Part shown: positions 42,556 to 54,333 of the stretch, one piece after another
Position numbering within the stretch: the stretch's first letter is position 1
Layout: the number at the start of each line of letters is the position of its first letter
Assembly (NCBI GenBank): GCA_003024785.1
Contig: PUQB01000044.1
Span: 99,077-163,076 of the forward strand
From: Selaginella tamariscina
Lineage: Eukaryota > Streptophyta > Lycopodiopsida > Selaginellales > Selaginellaceae
Length of the DNA: 64,000 nucleotides
Reading direction: 5' to 3'
Made by a program: the position numbers and the translations under genes
The notes under the pieces: generated by a model
The model's database searches: none
Told to the model about the DNA's origin: nothing
The model's input: the letters and a program-made list of their open reading frames with translations, nothing else

Positions 42556-43252
42556 TCATCTTCTCCTCCTGAATAGCCCAGAAAGAAAGCCCGAACTTCG
42601 TCTCGGACCACTGGAAGAACCGGCAGCACCTCGGGCACCATTGCCGACCTCATATCGGCAAACCGGACAAGAGCCATGAAGCCGTAGCCACGGAAGTATA
42701 CAATCCTGGTGATACAGATGCTTACAAGGCATCTGCCTCACCTTACTGCCCACAACAAAATCATCCTTGCAAACCGCACAGCACCTCGAATCTTCATCAT
42801 TCTCCAGATGCTCCCTCTTAATCGTTATCGTCGGCATCGCATCGATCTCCGCCCGTGTCGCAGGCGGCGTTCCCGTGTTCCCACCGACCTCCATCTCCAC
42901 CAGCTGCTGGATCAAGGCCTCCAATCCGTCGTCAGCCATCATCTGTTCCCGATTGAAATTCAACCATCTGGGGAACATCTCTGCCTTGTACCACAAAAAT
43001 CCCGCTTCTGTGGCGGGGAGAAAAGTCCTCAGCGTAAAACGGATCGCCCAGTAACCGCGGGGGAACTCGGCTCCTCATCGCAGCAGCCATGGCGTCCAGA
43101 ATCTCGTATGGGCTCCTCACCGGCCTGCTTGCCTGCTCCAGGAAGCCATCCCCGCAACAGGGACACATCAAATCCGTCTGGTTGGGACTCCCCGGCATGA
43201 CTAACACCATGTGCTGACACTTATGACACCAGAAGTAGCGCGATTCATCCAT
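42556..43252 (-). CDS. BTL/BCA2-type RING-H2 E3 ubiquitin ligase
   Basis: Single exon. The N-terminus carries a BCA2-type zinc finger ('FWCHKCQHMV' then 'MCPCCGDGFLE', four Cys), and the C-terminus a RING-H2 finger: CAVC-x(n)-C-x-H-x2-H-x2-C and CPVC ('MPCKHLYHQDCILPWL' with 'CPVCR'). This pair defines the BTL/RNF115 family of cytosolic E3 ligases, many stress-responsive. The tail is Ser/Arg-rich. One surplus G (or two missing bases) near 42940 breaks the frame between the two fingers. The ATG at 43252 follows a possible leader-intron acceptor. Confidence 0.88.
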
Positions 43253-43861
43253 GAACACAACCTGGAATTGAAGAGTTACATACGGGGAACCTCCATAGCC
43301 ACTGAAACAACGGAGATCCCTCTACCACGCGTCTTGCCTGTTCAAAACGATTGGGTAGATGTGTAGACAACGCAACTCCCACATATGTCAAGGGCCCCAA
43401 CGCGGAGAGACGGAGATAAAAAAGATAAAATAATACTCCAGTAAATTATATCCTTTCGTGGTCCCCTGTCCGTACCAAGCCGGTTCATTTTCGTACACCG
43501 TAAGAAGTCCTCACACACACACACACGCACACAGTGTTGATATGATATGATACGGATGAAGAACTACTTGTTATATAGTACAGTTGTTTTGAAAATCACA
43601 AAACAATACAAAGCAATCCCAATAGAATGAATATACTTACAACATCATGTTGAATCCTTCACATGACAGTATTCAACTCACCGTCTGATGGACCCAATAC
43701 CACCAGGTATTAAAAACGAAATCATCACGACTATGTCAGTAGTAGTCGATTCCTCACACTATTCAGCTCAAATGAGCTCCATAAACCCTGTAACCATCGG
43801 TTGGTATGTATGTTTTTGTGTATCAGTGTGTGTGAAGACTGTACTTACTCTGTGAAGCCTG

Positions 43862-45206
43862 TTATGACTCTACTGTGTCAGCAGTAGTAGCAGAAGCGGT
43901 TTGAGTAGCTGCGTCTGCTACATTCCAAGGCTTAAGTTCATCCGGTGGTAACGCCAGTGACTGACATCCGTAAACCTCCATAGTTGAAGGGTTTTGTAGA
44001 AAAAGAACTGCTCCAACCTTCGTCTTAGAGAAGTTCAACCACAATGGTACCTGGAATTGAGTCTGCAAACACACAAACTTATCATTGAATATACTGACAA
44101 TGTGTCTGTATATGTATATATAGATAGATAAACTTTTATACAAACCCGGAAGGTTTTCTTAGTGGGCCAATCTTGTATAGTAGCTGCTTTTGCCAGTCTC
44201 CGAACCACAAAGTCATTAGTGAGAATTCTTCCCTTGTTCTCGCCCTTCTCACAATTGGTTACTAAACCACTCTCCAAAAGAGCAAACATTACGTCCAATG
44301 GGAACTTATCCACCTTGAATTTTAGTACAACCTCGAGTGAAATGTCGAGTATAAATGGATCTGTACTTAACTTATAAGAAGCCTGGAAGAACAATTACAA
44401 ACAGTCAGCATATATATGCTTCACGCAGCATATACACACGAGAGTGTATTTGAACTTGACTCTTAGCCATATTTAAACTAGTCATATTAATGAAGTTAGA
44501 CCAAGATGGTCTGTGTGTGTGTGTGTAAATATATGGGCCTAGGTGTTATATTACTTAATACTTTCTCGTAGGTGTGACATAAGTAAAGTACTTCCATGAT
44601 TGAACTAAACTCATTTCATACATAAGTGTGCATACCAAAACAACTGGAAGATCTTACTAAATGGTGTCGTGCTATACAACATATAAATACCCATCAAATG
44701 CATGAGATTTACCACACTTACAGTGACATCTGGAGCTGGAAACCTGGGAGCAGCGTGGATGAGATCAAGGATTGGTTCAACCCAGAAGCAGTACAATGGG
44801 ATCTGCCCTGAACAACGACTTCTGGAGTGTAGATCGAGTCCTGCTGGAGAGCCTGCCCATAGTTTCTCTGCCGGAGCGTCCATGCACTGCTAGCAAACGG
44901 ATCCTTCCATCCCAAATAATCCCAATACTCCACATGAAAACAGAGAATAATAATGGGTACCTCAAGTGGCACATCTGCAGACTTGCCCTGTCCGAGCTGG
45001 GAGATTATGAGATCTGCTGGCGGACACGATTTGCAGCCCTGCGAAGTGAAATGCTCGACCAATACGGGGCTGAGTGCGCCCTTCTGTGCAGATTTAGGCG
45101 CATTCTGCACCGTTTTCTTCTCGTCCAGCTGATGATCTGTGCTCACCTTGTTATCGCTTTCACAGGCGCCGCCCTTGCCAAAGCAACAAATGTACTTACG
45201 CAGCAT
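43862..45206 (-). CDS. DUF1223 thioredoxin-like protein
   Basis: Three exons (minus): 44722-45206, 44146-44382 and 43862-44062. The DUF1223 hallmarks are present: 'LVEHFTSQGCKSCPPADLI' with the C-x-x-C-like CKSC, 'VPIIILCFHVEYWDYLGWKD' and 'YTPEVVVQGR', followed by the C-terminal beta domain. The family is widespread in bacteria and plants; its function is poorly known, with a thioredoxin-like fold suggesting redox or peptide binding. One G is missing (GGG for GGGG) near 44771, after which the frame continues into 'APRFPAPDVTV' as expected. Two short introns are in phase. Confidence 0.85.
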
Positions 45207-45512
45207 TGTATGATTCAATCCAGCTCTGTGTGTTTCTCTCTGCTTCGTATTGGGGGCAAAATTAGGGTTCTTAGCAAACCGCACCAATGAAACGAGGACG
45301 TCATACTGACACGTGTCAGACGTCACGGCGTGTAGTTCAATTTTAAATAATTCCAGTGCTCGGCTAACATGTCTTGGACACATTGATCAACGTTTTTGTA
45401 GTTATCCGTTATTATTTATATAATGAATAAAGTTTTATAAATATATATAATTGGAATTAAATTAAAAAATAAATGTTTTATTATTACAAACATGAACTAG
45501 CTAATAAGCATA

Positions 45513-45876
45513 TCACTTGTAGCAATCTTTATGCACCTGCTTACCACAAAGTCCTGGATTGCCCTCAAAACTACGGAAAATGTTAGTAACGTGTTATGTG
45601 TGTGTGTGTGTGCGTGTGCGCGTGCGTGCGTGGGTTACCTTTCAGAGGGAAATTCACTGAAATATCCACCAGTTGGAATCGGTCCCGAGAGTTCGTTATT
45701 AGCAACGTCCCTGCAAACATAACACACACAGGTCTTAATATAACACACACACACACGTCCACGCACGCACAACTCACAAAGTTCTCAGGGTTGGAAGAAG
45801 AGCAAGACTCTCCGGGATTGACCCCATAAGCTTATTATCATTAAGTTGCCTGTGTTACAAAGCATTAATAACTTAC

Positions 45877-45917
<41 letters not shown>

Positions 45918-46506
45918 ATTAGATGCTTTACTTACAGTATAGTGAGATGTTTTAGATCCGATAGTCGTGGAGAAATAGTTCCACGAAGGTTATAAAGTGG
46001 TAAATCCTGAAAAAGAAATTGGTTTAGTTGAATCACACATGCGCACGCACATACACACATATATAGAGAGAGAGAATTTCAAAGGGAAAATGCTTACAAT
46101 GTGTGAACCTGACCATCGTCATAGCAGAAAACATGAGGCCAGTGGTCACATGGATCCTGCTCCTCATGCCACCATCGCAGGGCTCCAGTAGGATCGTCAG
46201 TAATTCCCTTCTTGAACGCTAACAAGGCATCCACTGCAGTATAGAACATCTGGCTTAGTTTCACACATAGAGAGAGAGAGAGGGAGAGGGAGATTGAGAG
46301 AAAGGGAGAGAGGGGAGAGAGGGAGAGAGAGGGAGAGGGAGAGAGAGAGAGAGGGAGAAAGAGAGGGGAGAGAGGGAGAGGGAGCGGGGGGGAGAGAGAG
46401 AGATTACACTGTTGGTTGCCGTCGTACGATTTACCCGCACGGAAGCGAGCAGCAGATGCCATCAAACAGAGAGAAGCAAGAACAAGGGAAAAAGAAAGGA
46501 CGACAT
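45513..46506 (-). CDS. Secreted short LRR protein (SERK-ectodomain-like, no kinase)
   Basis: Six small exons (minus): 46435-46506, 46098-46233, 45936-46006, 45778-45849, 45639-45710 and 45513-45570. A signal peptide (MSSFLFPLFLLLSV...) is followed by an LRRNT_2 domain ('VDALLAFKKGITDDPTGAL', 'DPCDHWPHVFC'), three or four LRRs ('RGTISPRLSDLKHLTIL', 'NKLMGSIPESLALLPTL', 'NELSGPIPTGGYFSEFP') and the cap 'FEGNPGLCGKQ', ending soon after. Exon-per-LRR structure and the NPGLCG cap match SERK/BIR-like ectodomains and plant kinase-less LRR proteins. One T is missing in the signal peptide, and one G near the exon 2 donor. Confidence 0.8.
46272..46402. repeat. (GA)n-rich tract
   Basis: About 130 bp of degenerate GA/GGGA repeat in the first intron of the LRR gene. 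Confidence 0.9.
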
Positions 46507-46800
46507 TGAGTAACAACACAACCCCGTCGTATAACTAACTGTGATTTGTACACGTGCAACCTAGGTTTTATCAATGTATGGTAACACTTATATATGATAT
46601 TTTTGAACAAAAAATCACGTTGTATAATAATAAATTTGTACAAAAATCACAGTTGTATAATCATCAATGGTTTAAGTAATATGATAATATCTCAATAGAT
46701 AACCGCGTTTTCCTTCGGTAGATCAAACTGCCACGTGGAGCATGCATATCAAATTGCCACGTGGTTATAAAGATAGTTATGAATGAACTAATGCATATAA

Positions 46801-46882
46801 GTGGACGTGCCAGAGTGGTTATTGGGTATGACTAGAAATCATATGGGCTTTGCTCGCGCAGGTTCGAATCCTGCCGTTCACG
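46801..46882 (+). tRNA. tRNA-Ser (anticodon AGA)
   Basis: Class II tRNA. Acceptor GTGGACG pairs with CGTTCAC (one G-T pair), anticodon stem TATGA/TCATA encloses CTAGAAA (anticodon AGA), a long variable arm (GGGCTTTGCTC) follows, and the T arm is GCAGG-TTCGAAT-CCTGC. It closely matches plant nuclear tRNA-Ser(AGA). No intron, no encoded CCA. Confidence 0.96.
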
Positions 46883-46962
46883 TTTTCCACTCACTTCTGA
46901 AGAGCTATTAAAATTATTAAACTTTTTTTTTTTAAAGAAATTTAAACATGATAGATCTTGAG

Positions 46963-48396
46963 TTATAGCATAACCTTGGGTTTAGGGACGCACACTGTAG
47001 CCGGGGTAGCATAAGAAGAAAACTCAGGATGCACGCAGAGCTTGTGAAGAACTTCTTTATGAGCAGACACCAACAACCGCCTGTTCCTTCCTCCTCCAGG
47101 ACTTGGAAGAACAAACACCACACCATCCCCATATGAACGTGGAACCTTCATAGAATAATGAAACGGCTTCCCCACCCGAAGTCCACGTCATACACAGGAA
47201 ACGTATGCAAAGTGGAGAAGCTAATATCCCTGCCTGAGTACACATCGCCATTGTAGTCTATCACACGTCCCTGAACGTGTTGCATCTCCATCCAGTCCAC
47301 CACAGATTTGATAGCCTCAGGTGTGATTCCATGCATGTCCTCATGTAACAACTTTGCTGCATATGAGATGTGGTTTGATATAACCTTCCTGCTTTCGACT
47401 TCAAGCAGCAGACATGAACAGCACTCCCGTAATAGTTCGTCGGGATCACTGGCTCAAACCTCTTCTCGTTCCCTCTCAGAGATATGGCATACATCAGAGT
47501 GGTCATGGTATCCACTGCATTCTCACGTACCTCAGTTATACATTTCCACACAAGTGCACCCAATGCCTCGAAAGAAACACTGTCGTACCCAGAAGGTCCA
47601 TCTCTGATCTCTGTAACCATAGCTTGAATGTTCTTCTCGGTGACATCGAACAGCTTGCTTACGTACGGAGAGTCTTCTTCAGGGAGGTTCCTGCTGTCTT
47701 TGACCTCGGAAGAGACATAGTCCCGTACAGGCAAGGTTACCTTCGGAGGACTCCTTGCCTTCAACAAGTCTGTGTTCAGTAGAGGCAGCCTCGAGATCTG
47801 TAGTCCCCTGTGGAGCTCAGACCATGATTTCATAAACTCCAGTGACGAGTACCCATCTAGCATATCTGACATGCAGTATCCTATAGCAATGCTTCCACAT
47901 CTGAATTTAGTCACCTGCAGAAGTAACATGTATAATGAGTATAAGATGCCCTCTCTAAAACTCACCTGGACTTGAAAGAGTGGAGACTTAAAGTAGTCCT
48001 CGATATGTCCAACCGTTGGATTTAGTCCATTCTCAATAGAGCATTCTTGCAAGTCAACCCAGTCATACAAACAAGACTCAGTGCAAGCGACATAGAAAGG
48101 AACACCAACATCGTTACAGTTCACATGAAAACGACCATTCTCTGTGTTTTTCTCAACTCGTCCGGCCAAAGGATAGTAATGTGACAATGCAAGAGAAAGA
48201 GAAGATTTTAAACTAGAGACAAGAGATTCATATGGCTCCTCTTTCTCTCCTGTGTAGTAATACACTTGTTTTATATATGCACCTGTAGCTAACATGAAAT
48301 CTAGATTGGCTAAGGGAAATAACGTGGATGTGTGGATTCACTCCTTGGAGATACATGTGTTATAGATAACACAGAAACCACTGGAGCTAAAGCCAT
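46963..48396 (-). CDS. BAHD-family acyltransferase-like protein lacking the catalytic His
   Basis: Two exons (minus): 47966-48396, then from the acceptor near 47914 to 46963. Architecture is BAHD: 'LSLALSHYYPLAGRV' near the N-terminus, the channel motif region, and the structural 'DFGWGKPF' near the C-terminus. The HxxxDG catalytic motif reads SDMLDG ('GYCMSDMLDGYSSLEFMKSW'), so the general-base His is Ser. BAHD enzymes transfer acyl groups from CoA to alcohols or amines in specialised metabolism; this one may be inactive or have another role. Frame breaks near 48325, 47386 and 47172 are each explained by one missing base. Start chosen at 'MALAPVVSVL', which gives the expected extra N-terminal strand. 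Confidence 0.88.
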
Positions 48397-48735
48397 TCGA
48401 ACTCTCTCAGTTTTCAAACTTTCATAAGTTTGAATTCTGTAATTGTCACATCATCAATACAACAGCCTTCATAAAGTGTGAAAATCAATTTCAACCTTCT
48501 AAAGCTATTTTTATAGTGTAAAGAGTAAAATACACAACTGTAAAGTTGTGTCGGATGTTTACCGTGCAGCCGCCGATTAGGGCAAACTCGGTAATATATG
48601 TTATATATATACACGTTAACGAAAATACAGCAACATACATAGACAAAATATATGTATGATTACACGGAGGAACAAAAACATTAGTGGAACTATACCCCGT
48701 ATGTTAATAAATAATTGAACACCTTACAGATAGCT

Positions 48736-50015
48736 CTAAGGTGGAGGAGACACAAATGCTCCCTCTTCATAGTCCACGTAGTGCCTCAACTGCAAATGAA
48801 GAACAAAGTAAGATCTATTCCTCTCCCTCTGCGTGCGTCCCAGCTTAAATATTTATTACCTGAGAGACAGGGGCAAAGCGAAGTCGAATATCGGTGAACT
48901 TGGTACCATGAAATCCCGTATTGCTTCGTTGCTCTTCCCCGTGACCTTTACTATGAAAGATCTGACCCCCTGTTCAAAAACTCCATATATGTTACCACAT
49001 GCATTAATTGCTCTCGAGCATATCGAGTAATAATTTGATAACTGAGTAAAAAATGCTTGAATCACCTTTGAATAACCCTTTATCAGGAACTTTGCCTGTT
49101 GCCACTCGCCTTCCTTCGCTGCCAAGACGCCAGAGTCCCTTAGAAAATGAAAAGTTACTTTTGTAATGACACATAGTAAAGCAAAAGTCATGAAACAAGT
49201 GTAAGATAGTTACATAAGACAGTGTGCAGATAGTACACTCGCGCACTCACAAATACATTACATATACATACACTGATACAAGAACCAGCTTACCATATGG
49301 ATTTAACATTTTTGAGATCGTCACGTAGAAGCAGATACATCCGGAATGAACCGGATGCACCAGGCCGGGCAACAAACCAAGCGGTTAAGACAATCGGCGG
49401 GCATTCATCCAGGAACCTATTGGAAAACGAATGAAGCCCAATATATTGCTGAACCCTTCCCCACTCACAAGAAGTCGCAATCACACTATCCTCCGGAACC
49501 GATGGGCAAGGGGGGCAACCCACCGGGGGGCATTCACGGACAATCCCGTCCCCACCTCCTCGGTGGAACTGTGAACCGCCTTCGATTGCCCAATGAGAGT
49601 ATCGATGGTAGTCCTCACTCGGATCGTCTAGAACAACGAACCGATCGAGTAAAATCCTGTGTTTTGCCTCCCACGGACCCAGCTGCTTGTTCTTGTTTCG
49701 ATCCACTTCCACCTGTTCCAGCGGCTTGAAGCAGGAACTCGCAACCATATTGGGTCCGTAAACAGCGACGAAGAGCGCCTTCCAGCTGCCACATTTGAGC
49801 TCGTCCGTGAGGCTGAGGCCCGAGTTGTTGCAGTATCCTGACCAGAGTGTTGGATCTACAGCCGCATCACGCCATGACTTGCAGACGAAGGCGCAAGTAT
49901 TACAGACGTATTGAGGCGGGAGCCATCCGAAAACAAGGGTAATAAGCTCACCAGTAAGCTCACCGAGTGGACCATCATCGCTGACCCTCATTTCCATCAT
50001 TTGCCTCTTCGCCAT
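48736..50015 (-). CDS. F-box protein with C-terminal FBA-like domain
   Basis: Four exons (minus): 49294-50015, 49066-49138, 48860-48969 and 48736-48789. An F-box lies at residues ~18-60 ('ELITLVFGWLPPQYVCNTCA', 'VCKSWRDAAVDPTLW'). The rest resembles an F-box-associated fold: 'TAWFVARPGASGSFRMYLLL', 'WDSGVLAAKEGEWQQAKFLI', 'VRSFIVKVTGKS'. F-box proteins supply substrate specificity to SCF ubiquitin ligases; the target is unknown. The first three exons join in phase; the last needs one extra base at the exon 3 border. Telo-box-like 'taaccctaaaac' lies just upstream of the ATG. Confidence 0.75.
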
Positions 50016-50138
50016 ATAACCCTAAAACTTGGCCGCCAAATGATCCATTACCTGCGGCAGAGAGCCATCGTTACCGGTGCGGGACTCAACAGATTGTCTA
50101 CAAACCTTGTTCTTATTTCGGCGGAGAATTTTCGCGCA

Positions 50139-50462
50139 CTACGTTTTATTGATTGAGACTTGCAGCTCCGATCTATGCCAGCACCGGCGCATCTGGACCT
50201 GAACGATTCTTGCACTTACAGAGAGTAAAGATATGATGTTTGGACGCAGCGCCTGTGGATGACCTCCAGAAACGCTCCTAGAACACAGAATCTCTAGTTT
50301 TCCTTCGGCTTGGACGGTCTTTGAGCACAGAGTCTGTGGAATTGCTCGCAAAGATCTGATCTTTGAACGCAGCGCCTGTGCATGTCGCTCCTGTACCACA
50401 ATACAGCGCCTTCCAAAAGAGGCTCTTAAATGTACACTAGAAACCCTAGCTTTGGCCGCCAT
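50139..50462 (-). CDS. Hypothetical repetitive ORF (head-to-head partner 1)
   Basis: Open frame starting MAAKARVSSVHLRAS; a donor-like CT|GTAAGT near 50218 may end the first exon. The plus-strand DNA holds three degenerate copies of a 21-bp element of the type 'tttg-acgcagcgcctgtgg' (50239, 50320, 50362), giving repeated 'HAQALRSKIRSL'- and 'HPQALRPNIISL'-like peptides. I know no family like this. It lies head-to-head with the ORF at 50650, about 190 bp apart, with 'aaaccctag' just upstream. Real coding status is unproven. Confidence 0.35.
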   Translation of the reverse strand: MAAKARVSSVHLRASFGRRCIVVQERHAQALRSKIRSLRAIPQTLCSKTVQAEGKLEILCSRSVSGGHPQALRPNIISLLSVSARIVQVQMRRCWHRSELQVSINKT

Positions 50463-50649
50463 AGCTGAGGGAGGGAAGAACAAAAGAGGGAAATTCGAAA
50501 TATTCAACGTAAACCTAGAAAAGAATATACTTATTCTTTAATCAGGAGCGTTAGTTTATTTCAATCCGACGGTTAATACCTCTAGCGCCAACAGTTTGAA
50601 TTTTCACGAGCAAAAATTATGTGAATGAGAGTGGTGGGATCATTTCAAA

Positions 50650-51315
50650 ATGAATCGTATTTCACCGCGCTTCATACTAGGTTTTCTTAGGTCTGTTTCA
50701 TTTCCTGGCGCAAAGGTTGCCGGAGCTCTGGCGCTCAGCATAGCCGCCTCCATCTGCCGCGCGCAGACCTGCATTCCTCCAGAAAGATCGGAGCGCTTGT
50801 CCGATTCAGGTACTGCTCAAATCCGTTCAGAAAGGCGGTCAGAGCCCCGAAATCTGTCCGATCTGCAGTCGCATTGCTTCAGAATGGTGGATTCTCCTTT
50901 TTTTCCACAAGGCGCCGAGCTTGGCGAGCGGGATACCCTAGCTATGACCTCGGATTTCTTCGGAATGGAAAATTCTCCTTCTACACGAAGCATCGCTTTG
51001 GCGGAGCTCGGCGAGCCAGTATCGCCCTCCAGAATGGCGCATTCTTCTTCTGTTACACAAGGGCCGGAATCATTCACCGATTTCGTTGAGAACTCGGGCA
51101 CAGCAGGGATTATGAGAAGGCAATGGTGGCACGGAGAGGATCCGAGCATGCGGTTCCCGCTACAGGACATTACATCTTTCTTCCAGCCTCGAGTTTGCCC
51201 TAATCGGCGGCTGCGTAGGAGTCTCTCTATTCCGGCGGCTTTGGATCCGTCCTCGGACTTGGCTTCAATCTCCAGAAGCAACAGCTCGGCTGTTCTGCTC
51301 AAGGGATTCAGGTGA
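50650..51315 (+). CDS. Hypothetical repetitive ORF (head-to-head partner 2)
   Basis: A 221-aa open frame with an N-terminal Ala-rich stretch ('AGALALSIAASIC'), G+C-rich against an A+T-rich background. The DNA contains three degenerate ~70-bp repeats ('tcagaatgg...ttctcctt...', from about 50879, 50959 and 51032). Because the repeats keep three frames and the opposite strand open (a 161-aa minus frame spans 50817-51302), the coding frame cannot be decided by eye. The alternative plus frame reads repeated 'LQNGGFSFF', 'LRNGKFSFY' and 'LQNGAFFFC', which looks more protein-like. No known family. Confidence 0.35.
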   Translation: MNRISPRFILGFLRSVSFPGAKVAGALALSIAASICRAQTCIPPERSERLSDSGTAQIRSERRSEPRNLSDLQSHCFRMVDSPFFPQGAELGERDTLAMTSDFFGMENSPSTRSIALAELGEPVSPSRMAHSSSVTQGPESFTDFVENSGTAGIMRRQWWHGEDPSMRFPLQDITSFFQPRVCPNRRLRRSLSIPAALDPSSDLASISRSNSSAVLLKGFR

Positions 51316-53140
51316 TTTAGTTCTTTGGGGAAGATCTCATTCCCCTTTCATTCATTCGTTTTTTTGGAACAGCTCACATCCCGCAAATGTGTAACATTTG
51401 TTCATTGAAAAGGGAAATATAGGAAATTATGGTATCCCATGAACTGTACTATCCCGTCAGACCAGATGTCCTGTTTTGTGTGTGCGCGCGCATGTGTTAT
51501 GTGATTACAATATATAGACTATGCAACCGTATAGGCATATATAAAATGGTTTGCCACTTATATACACATAGATGTTAGTCGACATTTTTATGTAGTTTTT
51601 GCATGTAGTCTGCAAATGCTCACATATATCCATGAAGTATATGAAATATGTATTCATGCATTACCACATGTTCTTCTGCATTACAATATGTAAATGCTTG
51701 TTCCTCTTGTGATTCTTTTGTAATTATAATGGAGAAAACGAAGGTAATCTCCACATCGTTCTCTTCTCTTTATAAGAAAACTTCATGGAAGAAATCCAAG
51801 TGATTGATAAAGTAATTTTCTGTGTTAAAGATTTTAATTAGGAAGATTATAATAGTGATTTGAGTTATATAGGAGAGTGTAAAATTTTATAACAAGTTTT
51901 ATAAAACTGACAATGTAAAACATAATTCTAGTTCAATGAAAACCTAAATAGCTTCAGTTACACAAGGCATTTATATTTTATTATTTACTTTTTTTGACAC
52001 TTAATATAATTATCTATAAATGCTTGTATAAAGTAGTTGATTTAGGAGAGAGGAGGAACATGACGTGGCAACTACCGGTACTGCAGGGAATTGAACCTAG
52101 AGGCCCAAGGCCAAGGATTAATAACAAGGCTGACATATTTTTTATATTTATTTCTTTTTTTATTTTCTTATGGCAGGTGGATATAAATGTAGCTTTTTGT
52201 GATTTGGCAACTGCTACAGACACAGACGTACAAACTAGATTTTTAGAGTTTCTTCTTAACAGTATGTTTTCTGGTAATCACCCTCAAATTAAAATAGGAC
52301 TCTATATTCTCAATTAAATAATTTATAATTTTATTATTTAATTAATATTTATTAATAATTATATAATATTTAATATAAAAATATTTTATATTTAAAGAAA
52401 AAACGACATGATTAATTATTAAGAATTCCTCAAAAAGATAAATTTACACAACAATATGGTACATGTTTATTACTCTCACGTAATGAATTGATGTATTTTT
52501 TTATAACTTAATGAATTTGACATTGATGTATTTTCTTATAACTTTAATGAATTTGACATTAGATTTGCTTTTAAATTTGAAACATTCACACGACTACGTG
52601 AGTTAACAGAGATTTATATATTTAATAATATATCTTTTAATATTTAATATATAATTTTTTATCATAAATCATGTTTGTCTTTATAACCAATTATACAATT
52701 ATTATTTCAAAATGGATTTTTTGATTTTTTACTCATTAAATTCTCTTGCACATTTATCTCTTATATAACTTTAGTGTTGCAAAAGAATCTTCTCATGTTT
52801 TTTCAATATTATCATTTGTTATAAAGACATACATGTGATGATTAATCTTTGACTTTAAAACTTAATACCTTAAATATTTTGATATATTTGAGAGTCATCA
52901 TTTTAACTTTTGTTTTTAGTGTTGCTTTAATAATAATATTAATTTTGCTTTTTAACATATATTAATTAGCAACGGACACGCATTTTGTTTTTTAAATATT
53001 GATTAAAAATGATTTGAAAATACATTCTTACAACATTATTAATTAAAGATAATCTCATTGTCATGTGTTGCTGCATTATGAAGGAGTATCTTTTTTTTGA
53101 GGAGTGCTTCAATATTATAATGCATAGTGCATGACCAGTG
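51316..53140. other. A+T-rich intergenic DNA with one small G+C patch
   Basis: Mostly A+T-rich with no gene seen. A patch at about 52045-52120 is G+C-richer and forms part of a 107-aa chance-looking frame with no recognisable domain. Confidence 0.5.
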
Positions 53141-53281
53141 TTACCAGTGTTTCTCCAGGTTGCAGCGACGAGGTTGGTGTAGGGGTACATGAATTTCTTC
53201 ATAGCCTTTGAAAACCTGCATATCTAGAACTGCGCTGCCACCTGGTTCTGTAAGGACAAAATGGTTATCCCTTTTGCCCAT
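53141..53281 (-). pseudogene. Short fragment resembling a Brr2/ASCC3-type helicase linker
   Basis: A 46-aa minus-strand frame containing 'KGYEEIHVPLHQP'. This resembles the conserved KGYEE-hVP linker that follows the first Sec63 unit in Brr2-like Ski2 helicases. Nothing else of such a gene is visible, so this is at most a relic. The match is from memory of the motif. Confidence 0.25.
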
Positions 53282-53388
53282 CAAACCTTCAAAAATAACA
53301 TATTATTAACAAATGTATTAAGTTAATAGTATGTATCAACCATTGACAGTGTAGAGTTACAATACTTCAATACATATTAAATCAATTA

Positions 53389-53984
53389 TCAGTGGAATCT
53401 TCTCGTTTTCCTTGCTTTTTCTCCTCCTTCCGCCGTATCTTATCAATTTGTCGATCCAGACTACTTTGCACGCTAACCTACAATTAATGTTAATACAAAT
53501 ACAAATGTAGCAAAATCCCCCCCCCCCCCCCTCTCTCTCTACACACACACACACCTGTGTATGTGTAACAGTTATTCGGTGTATGTATAAGAATAATTAC
53601 CTGTGTCCCATAGCTCGGCATGCGTCCTTGGTTTGCCTCAGAAGGCTTTTCGGACTTCAGTACAAATAATCGCTTGTGAAAAGCTTCAACTAATTCTTTG
53701 CGGTGCTGGAAATGTGCACAATAGAAATAATTAACCTGTCCTATATGTGTGTGTATGCAGGTGTGGGTATATACCACAACAATACGTATATTCCGATGAA
53801 TAAAAGTATAAAGATAATAAACCATTAGAAACTGTTGTCTCATCAAATCAAACAGGATACCTGCAATCTATGATGCAAACGACCATGTTAACAAAAGTAG
53901 ATGATGATATATGTACTTAAATATATACACTCACTTGATCTCCAGAGCCTTGTAGAACCAACAGAGACGTCCTAGAGAACACAT
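53389..53984 (-). CDS. Possible small multi-exon gene, unknown product
   Basis: Exon-like blocks with GT-AG borders (minus): about 53938-53984 (starting MCSLGRLCWFYKALE), 53823-53860, 53601-53705 and 53389-53478. The last two join in phase to give 'HRKELVEAFHKRLFVL...MPSYGTQ' followed by 'VSVQSSLDRQIDKIRRKEEK', a charged, probably helical or coiled-coil C-terminus. The first two blocks do not join in frame. The product is not recognised. It could be the 3' end of a larger gene. Confidence 0.4.
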
Positions 53985-54333
53985 GGAATTAGCATCCGTA
54001 TACAAACATACATACGGTGTGTGTATAGAGAGAGAAAGTATATGTTTCATACACACATATACATGAAATGTCATGTGTGTGTGTTAGAGAGAGACATGCA
54101 GGGTCTTCCGTATATACCCGTATATACACAGTGGTAAAAGAGAGTTAATATTAAAAAGAAAGTTATAACAGTCCATAACACTGTGGGTTTCGCTTATTTT
54201 TGGGCGAGTTTTATTGTAATATCTACGTTACCACGTTATCTATATATATTTGTATTTAATATGTACACACAGTGTTTAAAAGAGTGTTAATATTCGAAAG
54301 AAAAGTTATAACAATTCACAGATGGAGCTACAA

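Noticed and set aside
52000..52317. 107-aa ORF in A+T-rich DNA
   Set aside because: Low-complexity Phe/Ile-rich translation with no domain, no promoter-like signal and no neighbouring exons.
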